DNA of 64,000 nt from Flavobacteriaceae bacterium (GTDB taxonomy: Bacteria; Bacteroidota; Bacteroidia; Flavobacteriales; Flavobacteriaceae), in NCBI GenBank assembly GCA_014238425.1, contig JABABD010000009.1:1-64000 (forward strand). The letters run 5' to 3'. The position numbers and the translations under genes are program-made. Below are positions 52,831-60,254 of this stretch, piece after piece (the first letter of the stretch is position 1; each line of letters opens with the position of its first letter). Under the pieces are notes generated by a model. The model saw nothing but the letters and a program-made list of their open reading frames with translations. It made no database searches and had not been told where the DNA came from.

Positions 52831-52862
52831 TTTTTATATCTTTATAGTCTAAATAAATACAG

Positions 52863-53801
52863 ATGACAATTACTCAGTTAAACTATGTTCTGGCGGTAGC
52901 AGAAAACCAAAACTTTACGAAAGCTGCAGAAAAATGTTTTGTTACTCAACCAACTTTAAGTATGCAGATACAAAAGTTAGAAGATGAGTTGGACATTCAA
53001 ATATTTGATAGAAGCAAAAAACCTATTGAGTTAACAGAGGTTGGTAGGAAAATAGTAAATCAAGCACGAAATATTGTTAATGAATCAGAGCGTATTAATG
53101 ATATTGTACATCAACAAAAAGGATTTATAGGTGGCGAGTTCAGGCTTGGTATCATACCAACTGTCATGCCAACGTTACTACCAATGTTTTTAAAAGCTTT
53201 CATTAAAAAATACCCAAAAGTAAAACTCAAGATAGAAGAGTTAACTACGGATGAAATTATTACCAGGATAAATGATGGTCATCTAGATGCGGCTATAGTT
53301 TCAACACCTCTTGAAAACGAAAGTATTAAAGAGCGAGTTCTATTTTATGAGCCCTTTGTTGGATACGTTCCAAGCAACCATAGATTGAGTGCCAAGAAAA
53401 AAATAAGCGCTTCGGATCTTGAAATTGATGATATGCTTTTACTTGAAGATGGGCATTGTTTTAGAGATGGTGTCATTAATTTGTGTAAAGTTTTTAAAAA
53501 TAGTGTTGATGGACCATTTCAATTAGAGAGTGGCAGTATTGAAACTCTTGTCAAACTATCCAATGAAGGCTTGGGAATGACACTCCTTCCCTATTTGCAT
53601 ACATTGGATATAAAAGAGACCGAAAAAGCTAATTTACATTATTTCAACGAGCCATCACCTGCCAGAGAAGTGAGTATTATCTATCATAAAAGTGAATTAA
53701 AAATGCAAATAATAGAGGCTCTGCAGGATATTATTTCAGGAATTGTTCGTGGGGCAGTTGCGTTTCAGAATGTTCAAATAATCAGTCCGTTACAAAAGTA
53801 A
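52863..53801 (+). CDS. oxyR: Hydrogen-peroxide-sensing LysR regulator OxyR
   Basis: LysR-family activator of 312 residues. HTH domain at 1-60 (TITQLNYVLAVAENQNFTKA, CFVTQPTLSMQIQKLEDEL). Regulatory domain (90-300) with the redox-active cysteines Cys199 and Cys208 in LLLEDGHCFRDGVINLC, at the same positions and spacing as in E. coli OxyR. The start and length match. H2O2 would form a disulfide and turn on the divergent dps gene and others. It ends within a shared terminator at 53801-53830. Confidence 0.93.
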   Translation: MTITQLNYVLAVAENQNFTKAAEKCFVTQPTLSMQIQKLEDELDIQIFDRSKKPIELTEVGRKIVNQARNIVNESERINDIVHQQKGFIGGEFRLGIIPTVMPTLLPMFLKAFIKKYPKVKLKIEELTTDEIITRINDGHLDAAIVSTPLENESIKERVLFYEPFVGYVPSNHRLSAKKKISASDLEIDDMLLLEDGHCFRDGVINLCKVFKNSVDGPFQLESGSIETLVKLSNEGLGMTLLPYLHTLDIKETEKANLHYFNEPSPAREVSIIYHKSELKMQIIEALQDIISGIVRGAVAFQNVQIISPLQK

Positions 53802-53830
53802 AAAAGCGACCAGAAATCTGGTCGCTTTTT
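53801..53830. terminator. Bidirectional terminator between oxyR and a small gene
   Basis: Near-perfect stem AAAAAGCGACCAGA / TCTGGTCGCTTTTT, with A and T runs on the outer ends, serving both converging genes. The oxyR stop (53799-53801) and the small gene stop touch its ends. Confidence 0.88.
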
Positions 53831-54028
53831 CTATGCTTTTAATAAGATTAGACATTTGTTTAATTCGGGGTTCTGCTGAATCAAGGAGTTTATAAAAATC
53901 TTGAGCTCTTCAATTTCGTAAGGAAGTAATCTTTGTACTGCTTTTTCGACTTCCCTGCAAAACAGGTTTACATCAAAACTGACTTTTCTTAATACAGTTT
54001 TAGTGTATTCAAACATTGCTCTTGCCAT
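53831..54028 (-). CDS. Small helical protein (65 aa), flavobacterial, unknown
   Basis: Cytoplasmic protein of 65 residues. MARAMFEYTKTVLRKVSFD is a start I have seen in many Flavobacteriaceae proteins of this size, followed by LFCREVEKAVQRLLPYEIEE and a second helix with NPELNKCLILLKA. There are two cysteines. It is probably all-helical. No function is known. It follows oxyR on the opposite strand and ends at their shared terminator, and has a 197-base gap upstream to the AIM24 gene with no gene in it. Confidence 0.7.
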   Translation of the reverse strand: MARAMFEYTKTVLRKVSFDVNLFCREVEKAVQRLLPYEIEELKIFINSLIQQNPELNKCLILLKA

Positions 54029-54225
54029 AATTTGAAATTATTTTAGTTGTTAGGTGTTTAAAGTAAATTCAATCTATAGGCTATCAATCTTTTTTGTTAT
54101 ACAATTTAAAGGTATTAAAAAAACTCTTAAGTCTATCTTAAATTTCGATGAACGGTGTTAAATTTTGGCCAAAACTTAAATGTAGGAAAATTACTATAAG
54201 CTTGATAGTCAATGTAATACAATAA

Positions 54226-55026
54226 TTAGAACCTATTATCGCCATCCAGAATATCTCCCAGTCCTCCTAAAATACTTCCTTCTCCTCTGTCTTTTCCTCC
54301 ACCTCTAGGAGCTGTGGCAAGAACACGGCCGGCCAATCTGCTAAACGGCAATGACTGTACATAGACTGTTCCTGGGCCTTGTAATCTTGCGAAGAACAAC
54401 CCTTCGCCTCCAAAGATTTTATTTTTTATTCCTTTGACAAATTCAATGTCATAATCTATATCTCGTGTAAAACCAACTATACAACCTGTATCTACTTTAA
54501 GAGTTTCTCCAGCCTGCAAAGTTTTCTTCGCCATAGTACCACCTGCATGGACAAATGCCATTCCATCTCCTTCTAATTTTTGCATAATAAAACCTTCTCC
54601 TCCAAATAAGCCACGTCCTAATTTTTTACTAAACTCTATTCCGACACTCACGCCTTTAGCCGCACATAAAAAAGCATCTTTTTGACAGATGAATTTCCCT
54701 TCGTATTCGGTTAAATCAATTGGGATAATTTTTCCAGGATATGGAGATGCGAAAGATACATTTCTTTTGCCTGTCAAGTCATTATAAAATGCCGTCATGA
54801 ATAGGCTTTCTCCAGTTAAGATCCGTTTTCCTGCTCCTAAGATAGATCCTAAAAAGCCTTTGTTCTTTTGAGAACCATCACCAAAAATGGTTTCCATTTT
54901 TATTCCATCATCCATCATCATAAATGTCCCTGCTTCTGCAACGACACCTTCTTGAGGGTCAAGTTCAATTTCTACATATTGCATTTCTTCACCGTAAATT
55001 CGGTAATCTATTTCGTGTGCTGTCAT
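54226..55026 (-). CDS. AIM24/TIGR00266 family protein
   Basis: Protein of 266 residues with a double beta-roll fold of the AIM24 family. Internal structural repeats of glycine-rich strands are visible: [51 protein letters not shown] and [20 protein letters not shown]. The last 30 residues ([20 protein letters not shown]) are Gly/Asp-rich and flexible. Mitochondrial AIM24 affects inner-membrane organisation; the bacterial role is unknown. It is 66 bases downstream of the DUF4442 gene on the same strand. Confidence 0.88.
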   Translation of the reverse strand: MTAHEIDYRIYGEEMQYVEIELDPQEGVVAEAGTFMMMDDGIKMETIFGDGSQKNKGFLGSILGAGKRILTGESLFMTAFYNDLTGKRNVSFASPYPGKIIPIDLTEYEGKFICQKDAFLCAAKGVSVGIEFSKKLGRGLFGGEGFIMQKLEGDGMAFVHAGGTMAKKTLQAGETLKVDTGCIVGFTRDIDYDIEFVKGIKNKIFGGEGLFFARLQGPGTVYVQSLPFSRLAGRVLATAPRGGGKDRGEGSILGGLGDILDGDNRF

Positions 55027-55092
55027 ACTATTTTGTTTTTCTGTTGATTCGATTATATGTTGACTTATCAGTTGTTTCGTTACAAATTGGAT

Positions 55093-55548
55093 TCACCTTT
55101 TTAGTTTAAGGGTCCATTCAAAATTAAAGGTCGACACTTCCACTCCTTCTGTATTAACTCCTATAGCTTTCATCCAAACTGTTTGTGCTTCACCTGTATC
55201 AATAGTTTGCTTAATAGCGTCATCTACTAATTGGCCATCTAAACATTTAAATGTTATTCTACCAGTTGCCTTTTTTGTAAAAGCCGCGTTATTATTAAGG
55301 ACCAGCATAGATATCTTCTGATTGCTCTCATGAATCTTTTTTAATACTAAAGCGCCCGTCGTTAACTCAGCCGCCATACCTTGCACGGCCCAAAACATCG
55401 ACTTAAAAGGGTTTTGACTTATCCAACGATGCTTTACAGTAACGATACAAGATGCGTCATCGATTGCTTTTGCACGCACACCTGTAAAGTAAGCAGCTGG
55501 TAAATTAAAGAGATTGAATATATTAACTTTTCTTGCGGTAAGCTTCAT
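55093..55548 (-). CDS. DUF4442 hotdog-fold protein (thioesterase-like)
   Basis: Cytoplasmic protein of 151 residues. The hotdog-type pattern appears as FNLPAAYFTGVRAKAID (start of fold), HRWISQNPFKSMFWAVQGMA, the central helix ELTTGALVLKK, and closing strands with TRxxFEW-like TFNFEWTLKLK. DUF4442 proteins are related to acyl-CoA thioesterases such as YiiD's C-terminal part. No catalytic residue set is certain, so substrate is unknown. Encoded just before the AIM24 gene. Confidence 0.82.
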   Translation of the reverse strand: MKLTARKVNIFNLFNLPAAYFTGVRAKAIDDASCIVTVKHRWISQNPFKSMFWAVQGMAAELTTGALVLKKIHESNQKISMLVLNNNAAFTKKATGRITFKCLDGQLVDDAIKQTIDTGEAQTVWMKAIGVNTEGVEVSTFNFEWTLKLKR

Positions 55549-55655
55549 AGTTACTGAATGTTTCCGTAAAAATACCGAAAATTATCAGGATGCTATAATG
55601 TTAAAAAAATGTTAATTATTAGTACTATGTGTAACATAATACCTTTTAAAAGACA

Positions 55656-55663
55656 TATATTTG
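55656..55663 (+). promoter_or_regulatory. -7 element for the DUF4870/PadR/PspC genes
   Basis: TATATTTG, an exact TAnnTTTG, 29 bases before the ATG at 55693. No TTG at the usual -33 distance. Confidence 0.5.
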
Positions 55664-55692
55664 TATAAGAAACTATTATATGTTTTAATATC

Positions 55693-56148
55693 ATGTTAAC
55701 AACACATCAAAAAAATCTCGCAGCCATCATGCATTTATCGACCTTTTCGAAGTTCTTTATTCCATTAGGCAATTTCATACTTCCATTAATATTATGGACC
55801 ATGAATAAGGACAAATCTGAATTTGTTGACCAGCATGGTAAGCAAGCAATCAATTTTCAATTAAGCATATTATTATATGCCATTGCAGCGATAATTATTG
55901 CCATTCCAATTTTTCTATATGCATTCGCTAAAAACTTTCCAGAGGAGTTAATTATGAATAATCATCATATATATATAGATGGCAATGACTTACACAATGC
56001 CGAAGGATTCATCATCTTTGGCTTGTTAGCAGCTATTATTGCCGTTACTGTTTTTATTATAGAAATCGTATTAGTAATTACGGCTATGACGAAAGCTAAT
56101 AATGGTGAAGCATATAAATACCCATTAACAATCAATTTCATCAAGTAA
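55693..56148 (+). CDS. DUF4870 membrane protein (151 aa)
   Basis: Membrane protein with three or four helices (about 20-38, 55-82, 105-135). The opening TTHQKNLAAIMHLSTFSKFF and SEFVDQHGKQAINFQLSIL are the DUF4870 signature, seen in many small membrane proteins (Tic20-like fold). The last segment, NNGEAYKYPLTINFIK, closes the family. Positioned 52 bases before the PadR gene. Likely first gene of an envelope-stress-like set that also includes PadR, PspC and DUF2807 proteins. Confidence 0.87.
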   Translation: MLTTHQKNLAAIMHLSTFSKFFIPLGNFILPLILWTMNKDKSEFVDQHGKQAINFQLSILLYAIAAIIIAIPIFLYAFAKNFPEELIMNNHHIYIDGNDLHNAEGFIIFGLLAAIIAVTVFIIEIVLVITAMTKANNGEAYKYPLTINFIK

Positions 56149-56200
56149 TCATCAATCAAGAAATGAACAGTTTTAAAAAATCTAAATTCTATCTAATATT

Positions 56201-56542
56201 ATGAAAATAGAAAACACAAAAGCACAAATGCGTAAAGGTGTTCTGGAATACTGCATCCTATCCATCCTCAAGGATGAAGATGCATATGTAGCAGAAATAC
56301 TAGGCACACTTAAAGACGCAAAAATGCTTGTGGTGGAAGGAACTATATATCCTTTACTAACAAGGCTCAAAAATGCTGGCCTACTCAATTATCGTTGGGA
56401 AGAGTCAACATCTGGACCTCCGAGAAAATATTACGGCTTAACAGAAACCGGAAAGCTCTTTTTAAAGGAACTTAATGGTACTTGGAGCGATTTACAAAAT
56501 GCCGTTAACCTAGTAACAAGACAAAAAAACACCAAAAAATGA
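56201..56542 (+). CDS. PadR-family transcriptional regulator
   Basis: Winged-helix repressor of 113 residues: RKGVLEYCILSILKDEDAYV (helices 1-2), ILGTLKDAKMLVVEGTIYPL (recognition helix), TRLKNAGLLNYRWEESTSG and PPRKYYGLTETGKLFLKEL (wing). PadR proteins often control a PspC-type or ABC gene next door. Its stop overlaps the start of the PspC gene (ATGA), so the two are translated together, and autoregulation of the unit is likely. Confidence 0.93.
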   Translation: MKIENTKAQMRKGVLEYCILSILKDEDAYVAEILGTLKDAKMLVVEGTIYPLLTRLKNAGLLNYRWEESTSGPPRKYYGLTETGKLFLKELNGTWSDLQNAVNLVTRQKNTKK

Positions 56543-58314
56543 ATAAAACAGTCAACATAAATTTAGCAGGTATATTTTTTCACATAGATGAAGATGCATA
56601 CTCAAAATTGCAACGCTATCTTGAGGCTATAAAACGTTCATTTACAGACTCTCAAGGACGATCAGAAATCATTGCAGATATAGAAGCTCGAATTAGTGAA
56701 CTATTCAACGAAAGAGTTGATAACGACAAACAAGTTGTTGGTGTCAAGATCGTTGATGAGGTCATAGCTATTATGGGGCAGCCTGAGGACTATCTAGTAG
56801 ATGATGAAATTTTCGAAGATGAACCAAAAGCTTGGGACAGAAAATCAAGAAGCTCAAAGAAATTATTCAGGGATACTGATAACTCTTATATAGGAGGTGT
56901 GTCTTCTGGACTAGCTCATTACTTAGGTATTGATACTGTATGGGTAAGATTACTTTGGATATTACTAGCTATTGGATCAGGAGGTACATTTATATTCATC
57001 TATATATTGTTCTGGATTCTTGTTCCTGAAGCCTTAACAACGTCAGAGAAGCTGACAATGACTGGAGAGCCTGTGAATATCAGCAACATTGAAAAAAAAA
57101 TCAAGGACGGCTTTGAAAGTGTTTCAGAAACCTTATCAGATACCGTAAAAAATATTGATTTACCCAGGCAAGGCGAACGCGTAAAATCCACTTCAAAGTC
57201 TTTTTTCGATTCGTTAGGTGATGTCATCATGTTTTTCTTGAAGGTATTTGCCAAGTTCATTGGGGTCATTATGATCATTGTGGGCGCAGCAACTTTAATC
57301 GCATTAGTAATTGCAGCATTTACAACAGGAATAGCTGATGCCATTCATATCCCTGGATTCGATGTTGCCGAAGCTGCAGTTTCAAGTAGAACGCCCATTT
57401 GGCTAGTATCTCTCTTGGCTTTATTTGCAGTAGGAATTCCGTTTTTTATCCTCTTTTATTTAGGATTGAAAATATTAGTAAACAACTTGAAATCCATTGG
57501 AAATGTTGCTAAGTTCAGTTTATTGGGTCTTTGGTTAATATCAATTATCTCTCTAGCAGTGTTAGGCATAAGACAAGTAGCCGAACATGCTATGGATGCT
57601 AGCGTTACAGAACAAAAAGAGCTAATGATCGCCTCAAATGACACGCTACATATCAAAATGGCAAATAGCTCTATGTATACAAAACGTTTTGGAAGATATA
57701 GTAGTGACCCATTTAGATTGGTGTACGATGCAAACGATGAGAAGATAATTTATTCTTCTGATGTAAGATTAATCGTTAGATCAACAAAAGATTCGGTAGC
57801 ATCTTTAGGTATCGAGAAAATTGCTGATGCAAGAACTTATCAAGAAGCTAAAGAGTTTGCAAACAATATAAATTACGGTTACAAATTAAATGGGAATACA
57901 TTATTACTCAATTCGTATTTGACCACAGCATTAGAAAATAAGTATCATGACCAAAAAGTAGAATTGACACTTTACTTACCAGAAGGCACAACTGTTTTTG
58001 CAGATGACAACACCTATTCTTATCATAGAAATTCAGATTATTATAATGATATATTGAAAAACGGTACAGAAGAACATTATTTAAAAGTCATCGAAGATGA
58101 TATGATATGTCTAGATTGTGATGATGATAATTACAAAGTAAAAGTCGATTTACATGATGACACATCTGGTATTAAGATTGATGATGACGGCGTAGAAATA
58201 AAAACCGACAGAAGTAGTCTTAAGATAGATGACGATGGTATTAAAGCGAAAACAGATAACGTCAAAGTCAATATAGATGATGACGGAATCGAAATCACAT
58301 CAGACGATAACTAA
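56539..58314 (+). CDS. PspC-domain membrane protein (591 aa)
   Basis: Envelope-stress-type protein. The N-terminus (1-100; NINLAGIFFHIDEDAYSKLQ, EIIADIEARISELFNERV) is a cytoplasmic domain that pairs with PspC in Bacteroidota. The PspC domain is at about 105-165 (GVSSGLAHYLGIDTVWVRLL, ILFWILVPEA). Three more helices follow (about 230-260, 285-310, 320-345), then a large domain (about 365-591) ending in three repeats of the type IDDDGxxxK. In E. coli PspC controls the phage-shock regulon; here a direct partner is the PadR regulator, inferred from overlap. Confidence 0.9.
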   Translation: MNKTVNINLAGIFFHIDEDAYSKLQRYLEAIKRSFTDSQGRSEIIADIEARISELFNERVDNDKQVVGVKIVDEVIAIMGQPEDYLVDDEIFEDEPKAWDRKSRSSKKLFRDTDNSYIGGVSSGLAHYLGIDTVWVRLLWILLAIGSGGTFIFIYILFWILVPEALTTSEKLTMTGEPVNISNIEKKIKDGFESVSETLSDTVKNIDLPRQGERVKSTSKSFFDSLGDVIMFFLKVFAKFIGVIMIIVGAATLIALVIAAFTTGIADAIHIPGFDVAEAAVSSRTPIWLVSLLALFAVGIPFFILFYLGLKILVNNLKSIGNVAKFSLLGLWLISIISLAVLGIRQVAEHAMDASVTEQKELMIASNDTLHIKMANSSMYTKRFGRYSSDPFRLVYDANDEKIIYSSDVRLIVRSTKDSVASLGIEKIADARTYQEAKEFANNINYGYKLNGNTLLLNSYLTTALENKYHDQKVELTLYLPEGTTVFADDNTYSYHRNSDYYNDILKNGTEEHYLKVIEDDMICLDCDDDNYKVKVDLHDDTSGIKIDDDGVEIKTDRSSLKIDDDGIKAKTDNVKVNIDDDGIEITSDDN

Positions 58315-58430
58315 CAATTCAGTAATAAAAATCAACAATTGGGTAACCTATTATTTAAATAGTTCGTCTATATAATTAGTTTTAACCCATAATTAAAATC
58401 ACTAAAAAAACAATCAAAAAACAAATAGTT

Positions 58431-59159
58431 ATGACAACACTAGCAAAAATCATCGTCACAGTAGTCATGAGTTTACTCCTATTCTCATGTAATTTCGATA
58501 TTAATTTCGGTCCAGGCGTTAGAGGCAATGGAAACGTTACAACAGAAACTAGAAATCTGGATGCTTCGTTCCATAGTATCAAAGCCGCAGAAGGTTTGGA
58601 TGTATATCTTACACAAGGCAATTCCGAAAGTATAAAAGTACAAGCAGATGACAACCTTCATGAGGTTATCTTAACAGAAATAAATGACGGAGTTCTTTAC
58701 ATTCATACTAAAGAGAATATCGCCCACTCTTCAGCACAAAAAGTTATGGTAGAGTTTGACAATATAGAACGTATTACCTCAACAAGTGGTAGTGATGTAT
58801 ATTCAACTAATACTATCAAAACAGATAGACTAGAACTTAAAAGCACAAGCGGTAGTGACATGGAACTTAAGATAGATGCAAACACCGTATCCTGTAAAGC
58901 AACAAGTGGTAGTGATCTAAGACTTTCAGGCACAACAGATAGATTAACTGCAGAGTCAACAAGTGGTAGCGATATAAAAGCCGCAAAATTAAAAGCAAAA
59001 ACATGCAATGCTAAAGCAACTAGCGGAAGTGATATAACATTATATTCATCAGATGAGTTAACAGCTAAAGCAACCAGTGGCGGAGACATTACCTATTATG
59101 GCAATCCAGATAAAGTAAATAAAAGTGACGGCGTATCAGGCTCCATAAGAAAACACTAA
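58431..59159 (+). CDS. Head GIN/DUF2807 lipoprotein with TSGSD repeats (242 aa)
   Basis: Lipoprotein of 242 residues (signal ending LLLFSC, Cys near 21). The DUF2807 domain opens with FHSIKAAEGLDVYLTQGN and then repeats short beta-strand units, each with TSGSD: STSGSDVYS, STSGSDMELK, ATSGSDLRLS, STSGSDIKAA, ATSGSDITLY, and a final TSGGDITYY. This fits a right-handed beta-helix with one turn per 20 residues or so. It is 116 bases after the PspC gene on the same strand. Family function unknown; PspC linkage suggests envelope or surface stress. Confidence 0.87.
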   Translation: MTTLAKIIVTVVMSLLLFSCNFDINFGPGVRGNGNVTTETRNLDASFHSIKAAEGLDVYLTQGNSESIKVQADDNLHEVILTEINDGVLYIHTKENIAHSSAQKVMVEFDNIERITSTSGSDVYSTNTIKTDRLELKSTSGSDMELKIDANTVSCKATSGSDLRLSGTTDRLTAESTSGSDIKAAKLKAKTCNAKATSGSDITLYSSDELTAKATSGGDITYYGNPDKVNKSDGVSGSIRKH

Positions 59160-59267
59160 TCAAAGACATCAATCAATCAATTAACAACCGACCAATCAAT
59201 CAATCATCGCTCAATTATCCTGATAGCACTCGGGAGAGCACCAAAACAACTAACCAATCTTGTTTTT

Positions 59268-59309
59268 ACCATCCTAAATTTGGCAGCTGTCAAGTTTGGG
59301 ATGGTTTTT
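59268..59309 (+). terminator. Terminator after the first head GIN gene
   Basis: Stem ACCATCC ... GGATGGT with further pairing inside (AAA/TTT and TTGGCAGC/GCTGTCAA-like), followed by five Ts. It ends the DUF4870-PadR-PspC-DUF2807 unit. Confidence 0.75.
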
Positions 59310-59312
59310 GTT

Positions 59313-59320
59313 TATATTTG
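59313..59320 (+). promoter_or_regulatory. -7 element for the second DUF2807 gene
   Basis: TATATTTG (exact TAnnTTTG) directly after the terminator and 25 bases before the ATG at 59346. Confidence 0.5.
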
Positions 59321-59345
59321 TTTATAACAGAACAGCAAAACTATT

Positions 59346-60182
59346 ATGATCAAGAAAATTGTTATAGCAATTGTGCTAATATCGTCATTATCAACGATTC
59401 AGGCTCAAAGAAAAGAAAAAATAAAAGGAAATAAAATTGTAACCACAGAACAAACTTCGGTCGAAGCTTTTACTAGAATTTTGATAGGTGAAGATTTTAA
59501 GGTGGAAATAATAAAAGGAGATTCTCCTTCTGTTGAAATAAAAACAGACGAAAACCTTCACGACGTCATAGATATTGAAGTTACTGACAATACGCTTATA
59601 TTAAAATCAACTAAACGTATTTCTTCAAAAAGAAAATTGGACATTAGGATCTATTATACCGATGCATTAAATCTTATTGAGGTCAAAGAAAATGGCCAAA
59701 TAAGTTCAGTAAGTACTATTGACATTCCAGAATTAACCATCAAGGCAACCGGCTCTTCTAAGCTTTTCTTAACACTCAAAAGCGATATGTTCAAGTTCAT
59801 AAATTCTGACAAATCCAAGGCAGAACTTAATGTAACAGCCAATACATCTACTCTTGAATTAAGCGACAACAGTAAATTGGAAGCCCTAATAAATTCAACA
59901 GATATAAAAATTGATTTATATCAAAGAGCAGATGCGAAAATTGAAGGAGATGTAGATACCCTAAATATTCGAGCTGACAATAGCACTAACTTCATTGGTA
60001 AAAATTTAACTTCTAATACCTGTTCAGTATTAGCAGAAGGAAGCTCAGATATTTATGTACAGGTCATTGAAGAAGTAGTTATTGAAGCCATTGGAAGCAG
60101 TGAGGTACATTTATATGAAAATCCGAAGATCATCATAAACAAATTTGAAGGAACTGCTAAACTTCATAAAAAAGAGTTATAG
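59346..60182 (+). CDS. DUF2807 secreted protein (278 aa)
   Basis: Secreted or periplasmic protein with a signal peptide (MIKKIVIAIVLISSLSTIQA) and a DUF2807 beta-helix: VEAFTRILIGEDFKVEIIKG, then units such as LTIKATGSSKLFLTLKSDM, LELSDNSKLEALINSTDIK and EAIGSSEVHLYENPK. The repeat sequence (GSS/SNS turns) differs from that of the first head GIN protein, so the two are old duplicates. It has its own promoter and terminator, but is adjacent to the PspC module. Confidence 0.83.
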   Translation: MIKKIVIAIVLISSLSTIQAQRKEKIKGNKIVTTEQTSVEAFTRILIGEDFKVEIIKGDSPSVEIKTDENLHDVIDIEVTDNTLILKSTKRISSKRKLDIRIYYTDALNLIEVKENGQISSVSTIDIPELTIKATGSSKLFLTLKSDMFKFINSDKSKAELNVTANTSTLELSDNSKLEALINSTDIKIDLYQRADAKIEGDVDTLNIRADNSTNFIGKNLTSNTCSVLAEGSSDIYVQVIEEVVIEAIGSSEVHLYENPKIIINKFEGTAKLHKKEL

Positions 60183-60204
60183 AAAGTATTTCTTGAATAA
60201 ATCG

Positions 60205-60230
60205 AAGCAGCTTCTAAGGCTGCTTTTTTT
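60205..60230 (+). terminator. Terminator after the second DUF2807 gene
   Basis: Stem AAGCAGC / GCTGCTT with a 7-base loop and seven Ts. The T run runs straight into the -7 box of the next gene. Confidence 0.75.
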
Positions 60231-60237
60231 ATATTTG
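60230..60237 (+). promoter_or_regulatory. -7 element for FG-GAP lipoprotein copy 2
   Basis: TATATTTG (exact TAnnTTTG), 17 bases before the ATG at 60255. It overlaps the end of the terminator T run. No -33 TTG found. Confidence 0.5.
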
Positions 60238-60254
60238 CTATTCAACACTATTTC

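Noticed and set aside
58703-59089. Minus-strand frame with LPLV-type repeats opposite the head GIN gene
   Set aside because: The repeats mirror the TSGSD codons of the real gene; hydrophobic composition is an artefact.
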